DNA from: Calonectria ilicicola | Lineage: Eukaryota > Ascomycota > Sordariomycetes > Hypocreales > Nectriaceae | Reading direction: 5' to 3' | Assembly: GCA_020809705.1 (NCBI GenBank) | Contig: CP085831.1 | Span: 4,030,001 to 4,094,000, forward strand | Length of the DNA stretch: 64,000 bases | Part shown: positions 33,390 through 44,385 of the stretch, one piece after another | Numbering within the stretch: position 1 is the stretch's first letter | Layout: the number at the start of each line of letters is the position of its first letter | Made by a program: the position numbers and the translations under genes | The notes under the pieces: model-generated | Told to the model about the DNA's origin: nothing | The model's input: the letters and a program-made list of their open reading frames with translations, nothing else | Databases searched by the model: none

Positions 33390-34420
33390 ATTATTTGGTG
33401 TAAGATTGTTTGATGATGATGTAAATGGTCAATAGTGGCTAATGCTCGCTGTCTTGATGCCGGTACAGTCTTTGTAATTAAAGGAAGAAAGGTTTAATTG
33501 AGATGAATGCGCTCAAATAAATAGATGCTATGATAGGTTGGTTGGTTAGAGTGAGATCGAAGTGGCTCACTCGGCAATGTCTTTTATAGACGCTATGCGT
33601 GTTGGTCCTCCTCAAATGACGTCAACCGACATTAGGTCCGGGAACCTTGGATTTATGTCTCCGGAAGCGCAATCGTAAAGATCTGTCATAAAATTCAGCA
33701 AACAGGTCGCAGTTATATCCCCTGTATACGCCGCAATGAATCATTGCCCGAGTTGAGAATTGTGGAGCTTGGCAGAAGCTAACAAGTAGTTGTGATTTTG
33801 AGTTGACAAGGTACCTTGGAGACGTTCTAGATTTTAATAAACTGCATTGTGTGCATCTTGTCATAATCTTGCTGAAAGAGTGGTGGGGCCAGACTGCGGC
33901 TGACTACTGCCATGTTCAGGATCTTTGCACACACTCGATATTGGGAAGAACTATTGATGAGTGAAACACGGCGGCTTGAAGCGGAAATAGCGCGCAATAT
34001 AAGGATAGTTTTCTTTGGATCTGGTCATGAAATGAGCGGTGATGACGTGTTACATGCGCACGGGAAGGAATGTCTTAGATTGCGTAGAACTATTGCCTCG
34101 CAAGCCCAACACGTGTGGGAACTGTCTCACTACCTAGTGTTAAGCGAAGAATACTAGTACCTTGGACGGCAAGTAAATTGGCTGGCCTTGCGGGTATTGC
34201 AGATATCATAATAACTGGGAATTTCTTGGTACTGTCCCTTCATGGTTTTTGTTAAATGGAGCCCAAGAGCATGAACTTAGACTCAGGTCTTTTGATGCGA
34301 CTCAGTCACACATCACACGTTCAAATGCACCAGCCGTCACACACATCGGATTTCTTCCGCTGTTGAACTCCTTATCAGATTCTGTCAGGGGTCATCCATG
34401 CCAGCCCAGTCATAAGCGAG
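33390..34420. other. Intergenic between the broken PMI gene and the hldE-like gene
   Basis: Shared divergent 5' region of the two sugar-phosphate genes, about 1 kb. Apart from a CRE palindrome at 33617-33624, no gene or repeat was recognised; short open frames look spurious. Confidence 0.4.
33617..33624. promoter_or_regulatory. CRE palindrome TGACGTCA
   Basis: Exact palindrome about 230 bp upstream of the broken phosphomannose-isomerase start and 800 bp upstream of hldE. It is the second such site in 3 kb. Confidence 0.35.
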
Positions 34421-35839
34421 ATGGACTTTTCCAACGTGACAGTCCTCTGCGTGGGGGATCTCATGCTGGACCGGTTCGTCCACGGAGACATGGAAATGAT
34501 TTCGGAAGAGGCGCCGGTACCGGTCATCCGGCAGACACGGGTATGCGAGATGCTTGGCGGCGCGGGGAACATGGCCAACAACATCACCAGCCTCGGCGGC
34601 AAGGCTATCATGGTTGGCGCGGCTGGCAACGATGATGCCGGGGCGGCACTAGGGCGACTCATGGCCGAAAATAAGACAATGTTGGACGCAGTGGTGACAA
34701 CCTGTCACCGGCCTACGAACCGCAAGTCTCGCTTCCTGGCCTCGCAGCAGCAGGTGACCCGCATAGATGAAGAGAGTCGGATAGACTTGCACCCGGATGA
34801 TGAGGCGAAGATAATTGACACCATCACGGCACACATGCTGGCGGCCGATGTCGTAGTAATATCCGATTATGTCGAGGGCGTCTGCACTGATGCCGTGGTG
34901 GCCCAATGTATCAGCGCAGCGCAGCGGCGTGGAATTGGTGTATTCGTCGACTCTAGATCACGCGACTTTTCTCGTTTTTCAGGCGCCACCTGCATTAAGC
35001 CTAACGTATGCGAACTGGCGAATGCATCGAGAATGGCTGTAGACAGCAAGGAGGCCATCACCGCCGCGGCACGGCATGTCATGGAGCAAGCCAGCGCCCG
35101 CGCCATTTTGGTGACTCGCTCAGAAAAGGGGATGATGCTAGTCACAGCAGAAGGTCGGGTTGTGCCTATTCCCTCCCATGCCTGTCGGGTGGTTGAGGTT
35201 TCTGGCGTAGGCGATACTGCCATTGCGACGCTGGCGCTGGCTTACGCTACAGGTAACGACCTCGAATCTGCCATGCACATCGCGAGCGTAGCAGCAGGTA
35301 TTGTTATAGGAAAGTCTAGCACAGCTACAGTTAGTATCAAAGAATTACAAGACGAGCTGACCGCACACGGGCCAACGCATGCGTGCCCAACGTCACCGGA
35401 GCTCATATCCTTAGACGCGGCCAAGAAACTTGTGGATAGCTGGAAGGCTGAGGGTCTTAAAGTAGGCTTCACCAATGGCTGTTTCGACATTTTACATCCT
35501 GGTCACATATCATGCCTTGCGGGTGCGCGCGCGGCCTGCGATAAACTGCTGGTCGCAATTAATGGTGATGCTATTATAAGACGACTGAAAGGACCTTCGC
35601 GTCCCGTAAATAGTCTTGAGGCGCGAGCGGCTGTCACCGTGTTCGACGAAGACACGCCGTTAGAGCTCATCCGAATGTTAAAACCCGATGTATTAGTCAA
35701 AGGAGCTGAGTATACAGTAGAACAGGTCGTCGGCTCTGAGGATGTTATCGCCACTGGAGGCAGAGTCGTTCTCGTGCAGGTCAATCCAGGACATTCTACA
35801 ACGAATATAATCACACAAATCCGTCGCCAATCTATCTAG
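34421..35839 (+). CDS. hldE: HldE-like bifunctional heptose-7-P kinase / heptose-1-P nucleotidyltransferase, 472 aa
   Basis: Intronless 472-aa protein with the two-domain layout of bacterial HldE (ADP-heptose synthesis, normally for LPS). Domain 1 (about 1-315) is a PfkB/ribokinase-type kinase: VGDLMLDRF, ISEEAPVPV, GGAGNMANNITSLGG (46-60), DSRSRDF, and SGVGDT with the catalytic Asp265. Domain 2 (about 335-472) is a nucleotidyltransferase: GFTNGCFDILHPGH with the HxGH-type motif at 359-362, AINGDAIIRRLKG, SRPVN, VLVKGAEY, and STTNIITQI. From memory of the family, the spacing between SRPVN and EDTP is about 10 residues shorter here, which might affect domain 2. No other heptose gene is nearby. 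Intron-bearing fungal genes flank it on both sides, so bacterial origin by transfer is more likely than contamination. Confidence 0.88.
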   Translation: MDFSNVTVLCVGDLMLDRFVHGDMEMISEEAPVPVIRQTRVCEMLGGAGNMANNITSLGGKAIMVGAAGNDDAGAALGRLMAENKTMLDAVVTTCHRPTNRKSRFLASQQQVTRIDEESRIDLHPDDEAKIIDTITAHMLAADVVVISDYVEGVCTDAVVAQCISAAQRRGIGVFVDSRSRDFSRFSGATCIKPNVCELANASRMAVDSKEAITAAARHVMEQASARAILVTRSEKGMMLVTAEGRVVPIPSHACRVVEVSGVGDTAIATLALAYATGNDLESAMHIASVAAGIVIGKSSTATVSIKELQDELTAHGPTHACPTSPELISLDAAKKLVDSWKAEGLKVGFTNGCFDILHPGHISCLAGARAACDKLLVAINGDAIIRRLKGPSRPVNSLEARAAVTVFDEDTPLELIRMLKPDVLVKGAEYTVEQVVGSEDVIATGGRVVLVQVNPGHSTTNIITQIRRQSI

Positions 35840-36541
35840 CAACCACAAGATTGAGTTATTTTAGATATTAAGCTTAGCTGGTTGAGTTTTGAGATCCACC
35901 TAATTCAACCATGGATTTTCCAACTGTACTCCAGAAATTTGCGACACGAGAGACGCCGCGTTTTCTTCGTCATGATAATGTTGATAGAGACTGGCCGTTA
36001 CGTCTTGGTGATAGCAGGAGCCAGATTCGGACTCGGTTGATTCAAGACCTCGGCTTCCGTCAATATACCTTGATGTTTCAGCATCAGTTGCGTTACTCTG
36101 AAAAGACACTAATTAAAATAAATATCTAAAAAATTATAATTATTTTTAGTCAAGCTCCTTTAAAAAGTTTTTAATATTATATTAAAAAAGAGATATTTAC
36201 ATTAAACACCCACAGTAAAATCCTATGTTTTCTCTTAAAATATATTTGCCACTCATAGTCCGTGCGTGCGCCATGATTCGTGTTCCCATAGTTGGCCAAG
36301 GCAACTGTCAACGTGTCCCAATCGGGATTATCTATGGCGCAGGATGCGGGTCCTATGCCGTCTTATGCCTCTGGACCTATTGCCACCTTACGTTCACTTA
36401 GGACTTACAGACTGCGCTTTAGGCACCTACTGATTGTGCAATATGGCAGTGCTTGGGACTTGATTGGTTATTTCCCCCCTCAAAACAAGGCTGGAGGCCG
36501 CCGGATGTTCAACCGCCGCCTCATTTTGACCCTGGGCCCTG
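35840..36541. other. Intergenic with a short AT-rich patch
   Basis: Positions 36108-36240 are strongly AT-rich with TTAATATTATATTAAAAA runs, resembling a small RIP-degraded remnant. No gene seen. Confidence 0.4.
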
Positions 36542-38287
36542 ATGATTCCCATACTCGTCGCCGTCATTGCACTCGGAGTTGAACGTGTGCGACGAGTCAG
36601 AGAGCATGACAAAGGACACGACACAACCAACTCAACTCTTGTGGGCTGCTTTAGCAACAGGCCAGTTAACGCACTATGGTCGCTCATAGGGCGCCAGGCG
36701 CAGGTCTTGGAAATTCCAAGTATTGAGGGCCTCATTGAATCAGCAGACAGGGGTTTGTGGACAAGCACAACTCTGGATCACATGCCAGAGATCCACCCTG
36801 AACTCACATGGGTCCCCCTGTGCGAGTCTGTATTTGACGACATACTACATTGTATGTCGTGGAAGTGGGACAAGAGTCGTCCCCTCGCTGGAGTCTTCGA
36901 TAAATTGAAGAGTCAAGATCACGCAAATCATATATCAAGTCTCGCCGATAGTCGCCGCCGCCTGTTTAAGAATGAATACCTCGTAAATGGCATTCGGAGG
37001 TTACCGACAATAGGAACATCGTCCAAAAAACAAGGGAAAGGATTGAGAAGGGTCAAGGCAGCATGGCTTGTTGGAAAGAAACCCTGCATTCCGGTTACCA
37101 GAGAAGAGCTTGTTGCTCTCTCCCTGATGATGGGAATGCCTATCACCAGGAGCAACAACGGCCAATACTCAGGTATTGGAGCATACGGCTTATCCTTCGA
37201 CCTCGCCTATACGGACGCAATTTGGAAGCTCTCTCTAGCCAAGGGATCCCGAATTCCGCGACATGCGCCATCCATGGGAAACGGATACACATCCTTAATG
37301 GCGAAGCATTTGGCATGTGGAAGCATACCATTCGGGGAAAGCGGTGATTGGATTCGTTCGGTCTACGTGACTGAAAAGGTTCTCGACGCTGTGAAAAACG
37401 GACTCTGTATTATGGATACTTGGGCATATGGAGGTCCTTCTCTAGAATTTCTTCGGCGCCTTCCAGGGGATAAGGCTATTGACGCCTATTATGGACTTGC
37501 CAATGAGCACGGAAGCGATAAAACAGGCCTTGTTCTGGATGCAAAAGGCACGAAAGTTAGTAAATGGGCAGATCTTGTGGCCGGAATCGCCTTTGGAGGG
37601 CTTGTGCCACAGGCTGATCGAAATGTTATCGAAGCTGTCAAATTCACGGTCGCCGGAAATCTGGATGGGTGTGTCCAGAATCTGGAGGATCTGGTGGATG
37701 CCCTCCAAAAGGATTCCCTAGAGGATCAAAAGAGCTCCTTGAAGGAGGAGATATTTGGCGAACGAGTTCTGCAGCGCACATCGGCAACGGGACACATTTA
37801 TGTGAACTACGATTATCCTTCAAGTGAGAAGAACCCAAGAGACGCGGCGTCTACTTTTGCGCGGTATATGAATCTCTTAGAGCATGTTTTAGCTCGTTCT
37901 AGAATTACTGACAAGGCTGTACACGACCTCTTTGAAAGTACAGCAGCCCTCCTCAATGAAGTATACCAAGCTGCTGTGAAGGATAAGCAAGTACAAGATG
38001 GAGTGCTGGACCAGAAGACCATGCTCAACCACGAGGAGCAACAACTAGTCGAGGAAGATCTTGGAAAGTCTCTCAAGTCAATCACGAAATCCTTGAGCAA
38101 TGATGATATTATTGAGATGGAGGATGCCGCTAAAATAGTTCGTTGTATTCTGGCTGCGTGGGCTGACACCGTGCCCCAAATCGATGTGATGGAGCATGCA
38201 CCTGTCAGGGCAGACCCCTTAGGATATGAAAGCGGCGCGGGTATGATATATATGGATGCATTTCCTTCCGTAATGGCACTTGGCTAG
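36542..38287 (+). CDS. Uncharacterised fungal protein, 581 aa
   Basis: Intronless frame of 581 aa with a hydrophobic first 15 residues (IPILVAVIALGVERVRR) that could be a signal anchor. The first half resembles cysteine- and tryptophan-containing fungal hypothetical proteins with no named domain (LTWVPLCESVFDDILHCMSWKWD; KPCIPVTREELVALSLMMGMP; SMGNGYTSLMAKHLACGSIPFG). The C-terminal 200 residues are predicted helical and charged (LNHEEQQLVEEDLGKSLKSITKSL). A translation start is assumed at the first in-frame ATG after a stop; an upstream exon cannot be excluded. I do not recognise the function. It shares orientation with hldE but a 700-bp AT-rich gap separates them. Confidence 0.7.
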   Translation: MIPILVAVIALGVERVRRVREHDKGHDTTNSTLVGCFSNRPVNALWSLIGRQAQVLEIPSIEGLIESADRGLWTSTTLDHMPEIHPELTWVPLCESVFDDILHCMSWKWDKSRPLAGVFDKLKSQDHANHISSLADSRRRLFKNEYLVNGIRRLPTIGTSSKKQGKGLRRVKAAWLVGKKPCIPVTREELVALSLMMGMPITRSNNGQYSGIGAYGLSFDLAYTDAIWKLSLAKGSRIPRHAPSMGNGYTSLMAKHLACGSIPFGESGDWIRSVYVTEKVLDAVKNGLCIMDTWAYGGPSLEFLRRLPGDKAIDAYYGLANEHGSDKTGLVLDAKGTKVSKWADLVAGIAFGGLVPQADRNVIEAVKFTVAGNLDGCVQNLEDLVDALQKDSLEDQKSSLKEEIFGERVLQRTSATGHIYVNYDYPSSEKNPRDAASTFARYMNLLEHVLARSRITDKAVHDLFESTAALLNEVYQAAVKDKQVQDGVLDQKTMLNHEEQQLVEEDLGKSLKSITKSLSNDDIIEMEDAAKIVRCILAAWADTVPQIDVMEHAPVRADPLGYESGAGMIYMDAFPSVMALG

Positions 38288-38611
38288 TTTGATAAGCATT
38301 ATACCTTGAAGTAACTGGAAGATGGAAACAATATCTTGGTCTTTGAGACGCCAGCCAGATTCTTACTGTCTCATAATAACACCGGACATGGATGATTCTA
38401 CCACGAAAGCCAATGCAGCACATTATGCAGGCAGGTTTGGATTGAGGAAGGCTCGAGGCTGAAAGTTATGGGTAAATTTATAGCTACCGGTTAAAACCAT
38501 TTTCATGAATTTTGTCCGTATTGCCAGAGGAAATGATACTAATGGTAACTAAATTGAATATAGAGATTGAATAAAAATTTTAACAACAAACCTTTATCAA
38601 TCTCTAATCGC

Positions 38612-41320
38612 CTAGCGTGAAATTCCAGTTGTGAATCCAATGTTGATCTCAGAGGATCTAGACGTTTCCCCAAGTCTTCCGCCATTCATTGAGCCATGCG
38701 AGTTGTTTCTTTTATTCTCTATCTCCGCACTGGGATTAGACACTGGCCATGGTTGATCGTCCCAATACGGACATTCGGTTTCTCTTCCAGTCCAAAGTGA
38801 TTCGAATATTTCCCGAGAATAATTATTATTATATTTTGCGTTCCTTTGTTGGCTCTTTGAACGGAATTGTGCAAGATCGAAGCCAGAAGCCTGTAAGACT
38901 GAGTCCCAAAGGTCACCTGGGTAGCTTCCAAGGTCCCGTCTGAAGCCTGCGCGCCCATATGCAATATCCGAAACAGATTTGCCACGAGAGTTGATTGCAA
39001 AAGGGTCTGCACCATTATCTAAAAGAAGTCTAACAGCATAGAATTCTTTAAGTAAATTGTGGTGCAGATTTCCGTGAAGATTTTGTAGGCAAATATGAAG
39101 GCATGAATCACCATGCTCATTTCGGATAGATATGTTCACACCAAGATTGAGAAACTGCTTAAAAGAAGCAGCACTAAACCCATCACCAAAATTTATGCAG
39201 TGTCTTAGGAACAAGGGTCGGCCTTTTGATAAGAAACTATCAATATGCGCCCAGTGCCCTATGAGCTCGGGATCCCATATCAATCGGAGAGATTCCTATC
39301 ACGTCTATTAGTTGATGCAATTTTGTATGCAGAGCAAAGGTACTAACAGGAGTATTCGCTTCAGTCACCTCTTCGAGTACGGTCAAACGTTTATTTGGGG
39401 ACAAGTTAAGTGTTGGGTCTGCGCCGGCGGCAAGCAATAACCTGCGGGATTGGTTGATCGCGGCCATTACCTCGCGTGGTCGTTCGAAGTCATTCATCTC
39501 CATCTGGAGCGGAAATCTTCATAGTTGTTAATATTTACAAACTGCATGTCAAAGAAATGGAGCATATGAATCTGAACGTACATAGGATCGTTTTCGTGTA
39601 TTTCATCAACTCCATATGCTATTGCAACATGGTCTACGTCTAGCCCACAATCAATCAAGAACTTGCATACTTCTGGTTGTCTTGTTGAATACTTGTTTGT
39701 AAAAACACGTCAGTGCTTGCTTCCCATGAAAAGAGATCTGGACTCACATGAAGCAAGGACGCGCCATATTCATCATGATCTCGTGTAGAGGCCGTGCCGT
39801 CCTGGAACATTCGTTGAAGCTCCCAAAGGTCGCCTTCTCGTACTACCTGAAAGACTCGCGACTTTGCGGGCAACACTCTATTTGTCACTAGCATCGAAAA
39901 GGACCTGACACCACTGTCTATCGTTTGATGTTGGGTAGTGGCAGCAACAAGCATGCGGGCTCGAACGGTATTAGGCACAAACGTTAGGGATATTGAATGG
40001 TCCGTTCTAATTCGCTTTGTAAGACTTTGCTGGTTGTCGCATTCTTGAATGGATCTTTTGCGCTTGTGAATTGTAAGACTTATCTGTCCGACGCCAACAT
40101 CGAAGCGATCGACTGTTCGAGTCTGTTGAATGTGCATCCCTGGCTGATATTTGATTTGATTGGTAGTATCTATCTCGTATTAGATGTTGCGTTTTATTGA
40201 GGGCAGTGTCATGCTTACTTGACTCATTAATTCCAAGGTCACCATTCCCAAACCATTTATCCAGTCTACGAAGACCGGAACGGAAAGCCATTGGTTCTAG
40301 TTCTCCCCCTGGCACAGTTGTGCTCTGGAGGCGCTCTACTAGCGCACCTTGTTTCTCAATTAAGCGCAGAAGCTTCTGGAGATCATCCATAATAGATTCC
40401 GCCAAGTCATGGTCATTAGAGTAGGTATCTATAGAAAGTTTCCTCTCGTGGGCATGTTCAAAAAGTCTATTCAGGCTGCCCACAATTTGTTGGTCAATGA
40501 CTGGAATACTCATATTGTTGGGTTGGCCCATAGGCCCCTCAGAAAGGCTAGATGCTTGAGTGTTTCTCTTGGGCGCGGTAAATCCAGAAGCTGGAACAAT
40601 GTGTTTTTCTATTTCCTGCAGCTTGCCAAGTATGGCGGCGATATCTTTTCCAAGCTTCAAGTGGTCACTGCGCTCGCATCTTTCTGTCCGATCCGGTGTA
40701 GGCTGTGAATATTCTTCGTCTGTACGATGATTGATGATTATATCTTGCATTTTTTTGGAAACTGACATCGATGGCTTGGGCTGTTTTAAGTATATTCTGG
40801 TTTGAATCACGTATCTCGCAAGTGATATTACTAGATCACTGTTAATTAAAATCTGGATATGACCCGCCGGACTGGAGCCCACTAACCTAGATAGTAGGTC
40901 CATTTGCGTGTTCAATAACACGGCGTTGGTGGTAATCTGACCTCTGATATTGGCCAAATCCTTTTCATTTACAAACATCTTCAGTCGCTTCCAGTATCTC
41001 CCTGCCCTCTTTTCATTTGGCTTCAGCTGTAATTTGTCCATGGTGGTTTCCAGGCCTTGCAAGGCTTGCACACATATCTTGGCGTGGTTGAGCAAAGCTT
41101 TGTCGGCAACAGCGACTTGCGAGTGTTGGATACGGACCAAAATCCCGTGCATTTGTAAAACCTGTTGAGCAACCTCTTTAACTATCTTTGGACCATCCTT
41201 GATCGACGTCAAAGTCTCGTGGATAAATTTGGCGCTTTTCAGCCCGAGGATGACAAACGCCAGTACGTTGGCGCCCGCCCCAACGGCTTCCATTATGAAT
41301 ACGGCTGCCAATTGATCCAA
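38612..41320 (-). CDS. Fungal N-domain (STAND-type) protein with degenerate ankyrin C-terminus, 821 aa, 5 exons
   Basis: Exons on the minus strand: 40219-41320, 39748-40169, 39582-39691, 39369-39516, 38612-39295; introns 49, 56, 65 and 73 nt; 822 codons. The start may be 41320 (MDQLAAVFI) or 41293. Residues 1-140 match the fungal N-terminal domain seen on NLR-like/STAND proteins (AGANVLAFVILGLKSAKFIH, SIKDGPKIVKEVAQQVLQMH). A helical linker follows, then ankyrin-like units (DLWELQRMFQDGTAS, QPEVCKFLIDCGLDVDHVA, RRLLLAAGADPTLN, FYAVRLLLDNGADPFAINSRGKSVSD). No NACHT or NB-ARC nucleotide-binding segment is present. Possible roles are non-self recognition or signalling; the partner is unknown. 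Confidence 0.78.
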
Positions 41321-41832
41321 AGAAAATGGTCTTTAGTCTCAATTGCGATATGTTGAGAATATTTTAACGGTAAGAATTAAAATAAAATTCTGACCAAAAG
41401 GCATGTAGCAGAGTAGAAAGACAGGTGGCAGTGCTCGTGGGGAGGGGCTCTACTGACGGATCGGGAGGGATCAGGCTGAATGTCAGCAAATCTGCCTTGC
41501 CATTTCCCAGGCAGCAATCCAGATAACGTCGTATTGTGCAGGTCAGACGTCATAATCCGATGACCCTTTCAGAAATTTGCGCAGTAGCATCACAGTCTGA
41601 ATGCCAATTCAACTTTTCACGCCACGTTTAAGAATTGAATATTATACCTGTAATTCTTTTATTTTCGGCAAGGCTTTCCGTTGCTTTCTGTACCTTAGCT
41701 AAAAAGAGAATAACTCAATTGCTGTTGATTAGTTATCCTTGATGAAAAGCCGTGCTAGTAAATTCAGTGCTCGGCAATTTGGCTTTTGGTTCTAAATGCC
41801 CAAAAGAAACCCGGCAATCCATTGGTTGTTTA
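41321..41832. other. Intergenic, nothing recognised
   Basis: 512 bp between the fungal N-domain gene and the small 119-aa frame; no gene or repeat seen. Confidence 0.4.
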
Positions 41833-42192
41833 TTAATTTGGTACCGGCTGGCTAGGCAATGGCGCAAAGAAAGCGCATCTAGATTGTCCATCTAATTGCA
41901 CCATTATCATGTATCCATCTATATCAGTGACAAGACTGTAGTGATCACGCCCCACTAAACCACAGACCCATATGCACTCTCGTGTCTTGCCTGACGCTCG
42001 GCACCGACCGTTTGCTGCCACAACTTCAGGGGCTGACGCCAGCCCAAGATGCGCCTGGAGATCTTCGATGGTTGAAAATTTGCAACCGTCTCCAATAACG
42101 ACGAGGAAGCGCGTATCAAGATCCTTTTTATAGTTTTCGTCACATTCGTCTGTCTGGGCCTTCGCAGGAATGCTGCTTGATATATACGGCAT
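41833..42192 (-). CDS. Small hypothetical protein, 119 aa
   Basis: Single open frame with five cysteines (DECDENY, GDGCKF, GRCRASGKTRECIWVCGL region) and alternating hydrophobic strands near the end (YSLVTDIDGYMIMVQLDG). No signal peptide is visible from this start. A TATAAAT lies about 35 bp upstream, close for a promoter, so a missing 5' exon is possible. Function unknown; it could be a genuine small secreted-type protein missing its leader exon, or a chance frame. Confidence 0.4.
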   Translation of the reverse strand: MPYISSSIPAKAQTDECDENYKKDLDTRFLVVIGDGCKFSTIEDLQAHLGLASAPEVVAANGRCRASGKTRECIWVCGLVGRDHYSLVTDIDGYMIMVQLDGQSRCAFFAPLPSQPVPN

Positions 42193-43100
42193 GTTGAGAT
42201 CTATTACACGTTTTTGGGGATTTATACCTGGTTGAGCTGTCTTTGGATCAATCGCATAGAATGTTTAAGCAACAGTATCTTGAGACTTTGGTAAGGGCTT
42301 GGCCTTTATATATACTATATTCAAGTCATGATGAATCACATTACGATTTTTGTATTAATCAATGTGACACCTCTTTGGGAACTGGATGCACAAACATGAG
42401 TTTTGAGACCGTTGGTCGTGATTCTGACCCCGTAGACTTTGTTCTTAGGGAATTTTAGCTATACAATATACTCGCTGGGACCGCAAATACCTAGCGTAGG
42501 ATTCGTTAGAGCGTCTGTCATCCCATAAATTCACTAAAAAGATCTAAGCTAACAAATATTAAGTCAATCTACAGTTCTCTTCCGTATTTCCGCGTCCGAA
42601 TGTTCGTTGATCTTTGGATTACGAATAGTGGGATTGAAAACAAAAATGCAGTTTGTCCTCAATATGTAAACTTGACCACTACAGTGAGTGGCCTTAGTTA
42701 TCATACTTGCATGCGATCAGATTTGTAGCATGATTTAAATTTTGTATGTTATTTGGTCTATTTGCAGTCATATCACTACATAATATTACAGCGCTATTAA
42801 ATGAACGGATGGGTCATGTGAAGGAGTTCTGTGTGTCCGAGTCTGACGAGTATCCATGATTGGGGGAGCTGTCAATAATTTCATAGGAAGTTCATCAGTT
42901 GTTCATTTCTGGTCACATTTTCCACAAATCTAAGGCAAGCCTGTTGTAAAAACATGATCAAAATACTTGAATATTGACGAATATAAATGCACTTTCTGAG
43001 AACTCATGTCTATTTAGTATGCCCTCTTTTTAACTTGCAGAAGTTCAGATTGCCTTTTATATGGCACTCATCATTCTCTTCTCGAACCGAAAGTGATCAC
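42193..43100. other. Intergenic, AT-rich, nothing recognised
   Basis: About 0.9 kb of AT-rich sequence with no coding-like frame. It includes the 3' flank of the dioxygenase gene. Confidence 0.4.
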
Positions 43101-44385
43101 CTATGTTGAAGTGCTAGCAGCGCTAGAACTATCACCCGTGGGAGTAGTGCCCGAGCTAGGGGGCTCGACGGTCCAACCAGAGATATCTTCCGGTTCCCCA
43201 CCACTCTCGTAGTATGCCGCAGCGGGGCTAATATCATAAACAGAGGAGGTGTTGATTGCAAACGAAATCCAGGCAAAGATGCCATCCTCAACGCTATCAC
43301 CAAGGTAAGCGTAGCTCATCACTGGGTCGATCCCGGAATCAGCCTCTGAAGCAAACAGAGTGTCGTCTTCATTGGTAGTAAGCTCCTGGGTGTTGGTGGT
43401 ATAGGGCCAACGCTCCTCAACCTCAGTGATTAGGTCTTGGTCGAAAAATACCTGACCGACGTGGGTGACGCTAGTAGAGTTTCCAGCACCGATTGTATGG
43501 TTTCTGAGCTCCGTTGCGTTGTGGTGAACCATAACATGGATGTGAGTCGTACGGGTGATGTAGTGCCCAGGGAATATAGAGACAAACTCAGCCACGCCAT
43601 CAGAGTCGGTCAGCTGAATGCCTCGGAGGAAAGTCGTATCGATGTTGTCCAGGTCATCAGTTCCAACACCGTTGGCAGCGGCCACAACACCAGAATAAAC
43701 GCCAGTAGCATTAGCTTGCCATATCTCAAGGTACACATTGTCCACGGGTCGCAGGTATTGGTGTCAATGGCCTGAAAGTCAAGATATAGGTCGACCCCCT
43801 GCTGCTCCTCAACAATGTTACGACGAACTGACTCGCCAGAGACATAGTACTATTTTGATAATCTGGTTAGCATGACCTACGGCCTCGAAATGCATCTTAC
43901 GAAAGATTGTATACTCACTGGACCCTGGGTGATTTCCGGGGATAAAGCGCAGCTAGTGTTTGTTGAAAAAACAATGTAGTTATCTGTAGTCGGCGTGTAG
44001 CCGAGGTTTGTCTCGTTGTGATTCGTGTTCAAGACGGAGTCCAAGTCGCGTTCTGTTTACAAAGGATTGTATATGTTAGTTTAGTTACTCATTATAGTTT
44101 CTGTCATTATCTGAAAATGGCAGAAACTTCTTTTTGGTGAGGAGAGGGCAGAGTCCACGAACTTGTCTTCTTTGAAAGAGATTTAACCATGGCAGATCGC
44201 CGAGCGATATTGCGGGCCTCGACACCGCGGGCCTCTAGTTTAGCTGAGCAATGCGAGAGGTCGGTGCGTTTGGAGTGCGCTAGGAAATTTCTGCGTTTGG
44301 CAATCTCATGACTGTGGTCCTCGCCTGGGTGAGCTGCTGAAGCACCCGAGAGAAGGGCAACGGCCAGAAAGCGGAAGAGATGCAT
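43101..44385 (-). pseudogene. Secreted intradiol ring-cleavage dioxygenase gene with a 1-nt frameshift
   Basis: Exons (minus): 44163-44385, 43919-44052, 43101-43849; introns 110 and 69 nt. The first donor (GTTCGT) is weak but is the only one that keeps frame. The protein begins with a signal peptide (MHLFRFLAVALLSGASA) and HPGEDHSHE. It then shows the extracellular intradiol dioxygenase pattern: YYVSGESVRRNIVEEQ, QAIDTNTC, YLEIWQANATGVYSG, GHYITRTTHIHVMVHH (Tyr/His iron-ligand region), and VGQVFFDQDL. Between NTC and YLEIW the frame shifts at about 43747-43752: one base is missing from a C run, and adding one base makes exon 3 divisible by three. These enzymes open catechol-type rings with Fe(III) and O2. 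Inactivation is recent or it is a sequencing error; the rest is intact. Confidence 0.65.

Noticed and set aside
33912..34157. Plus-strand 81-codon frame upstream of hldE
   Set aside because: No recognisable family pattern or conserved neighbours; could be a chance frame in the promoter region.
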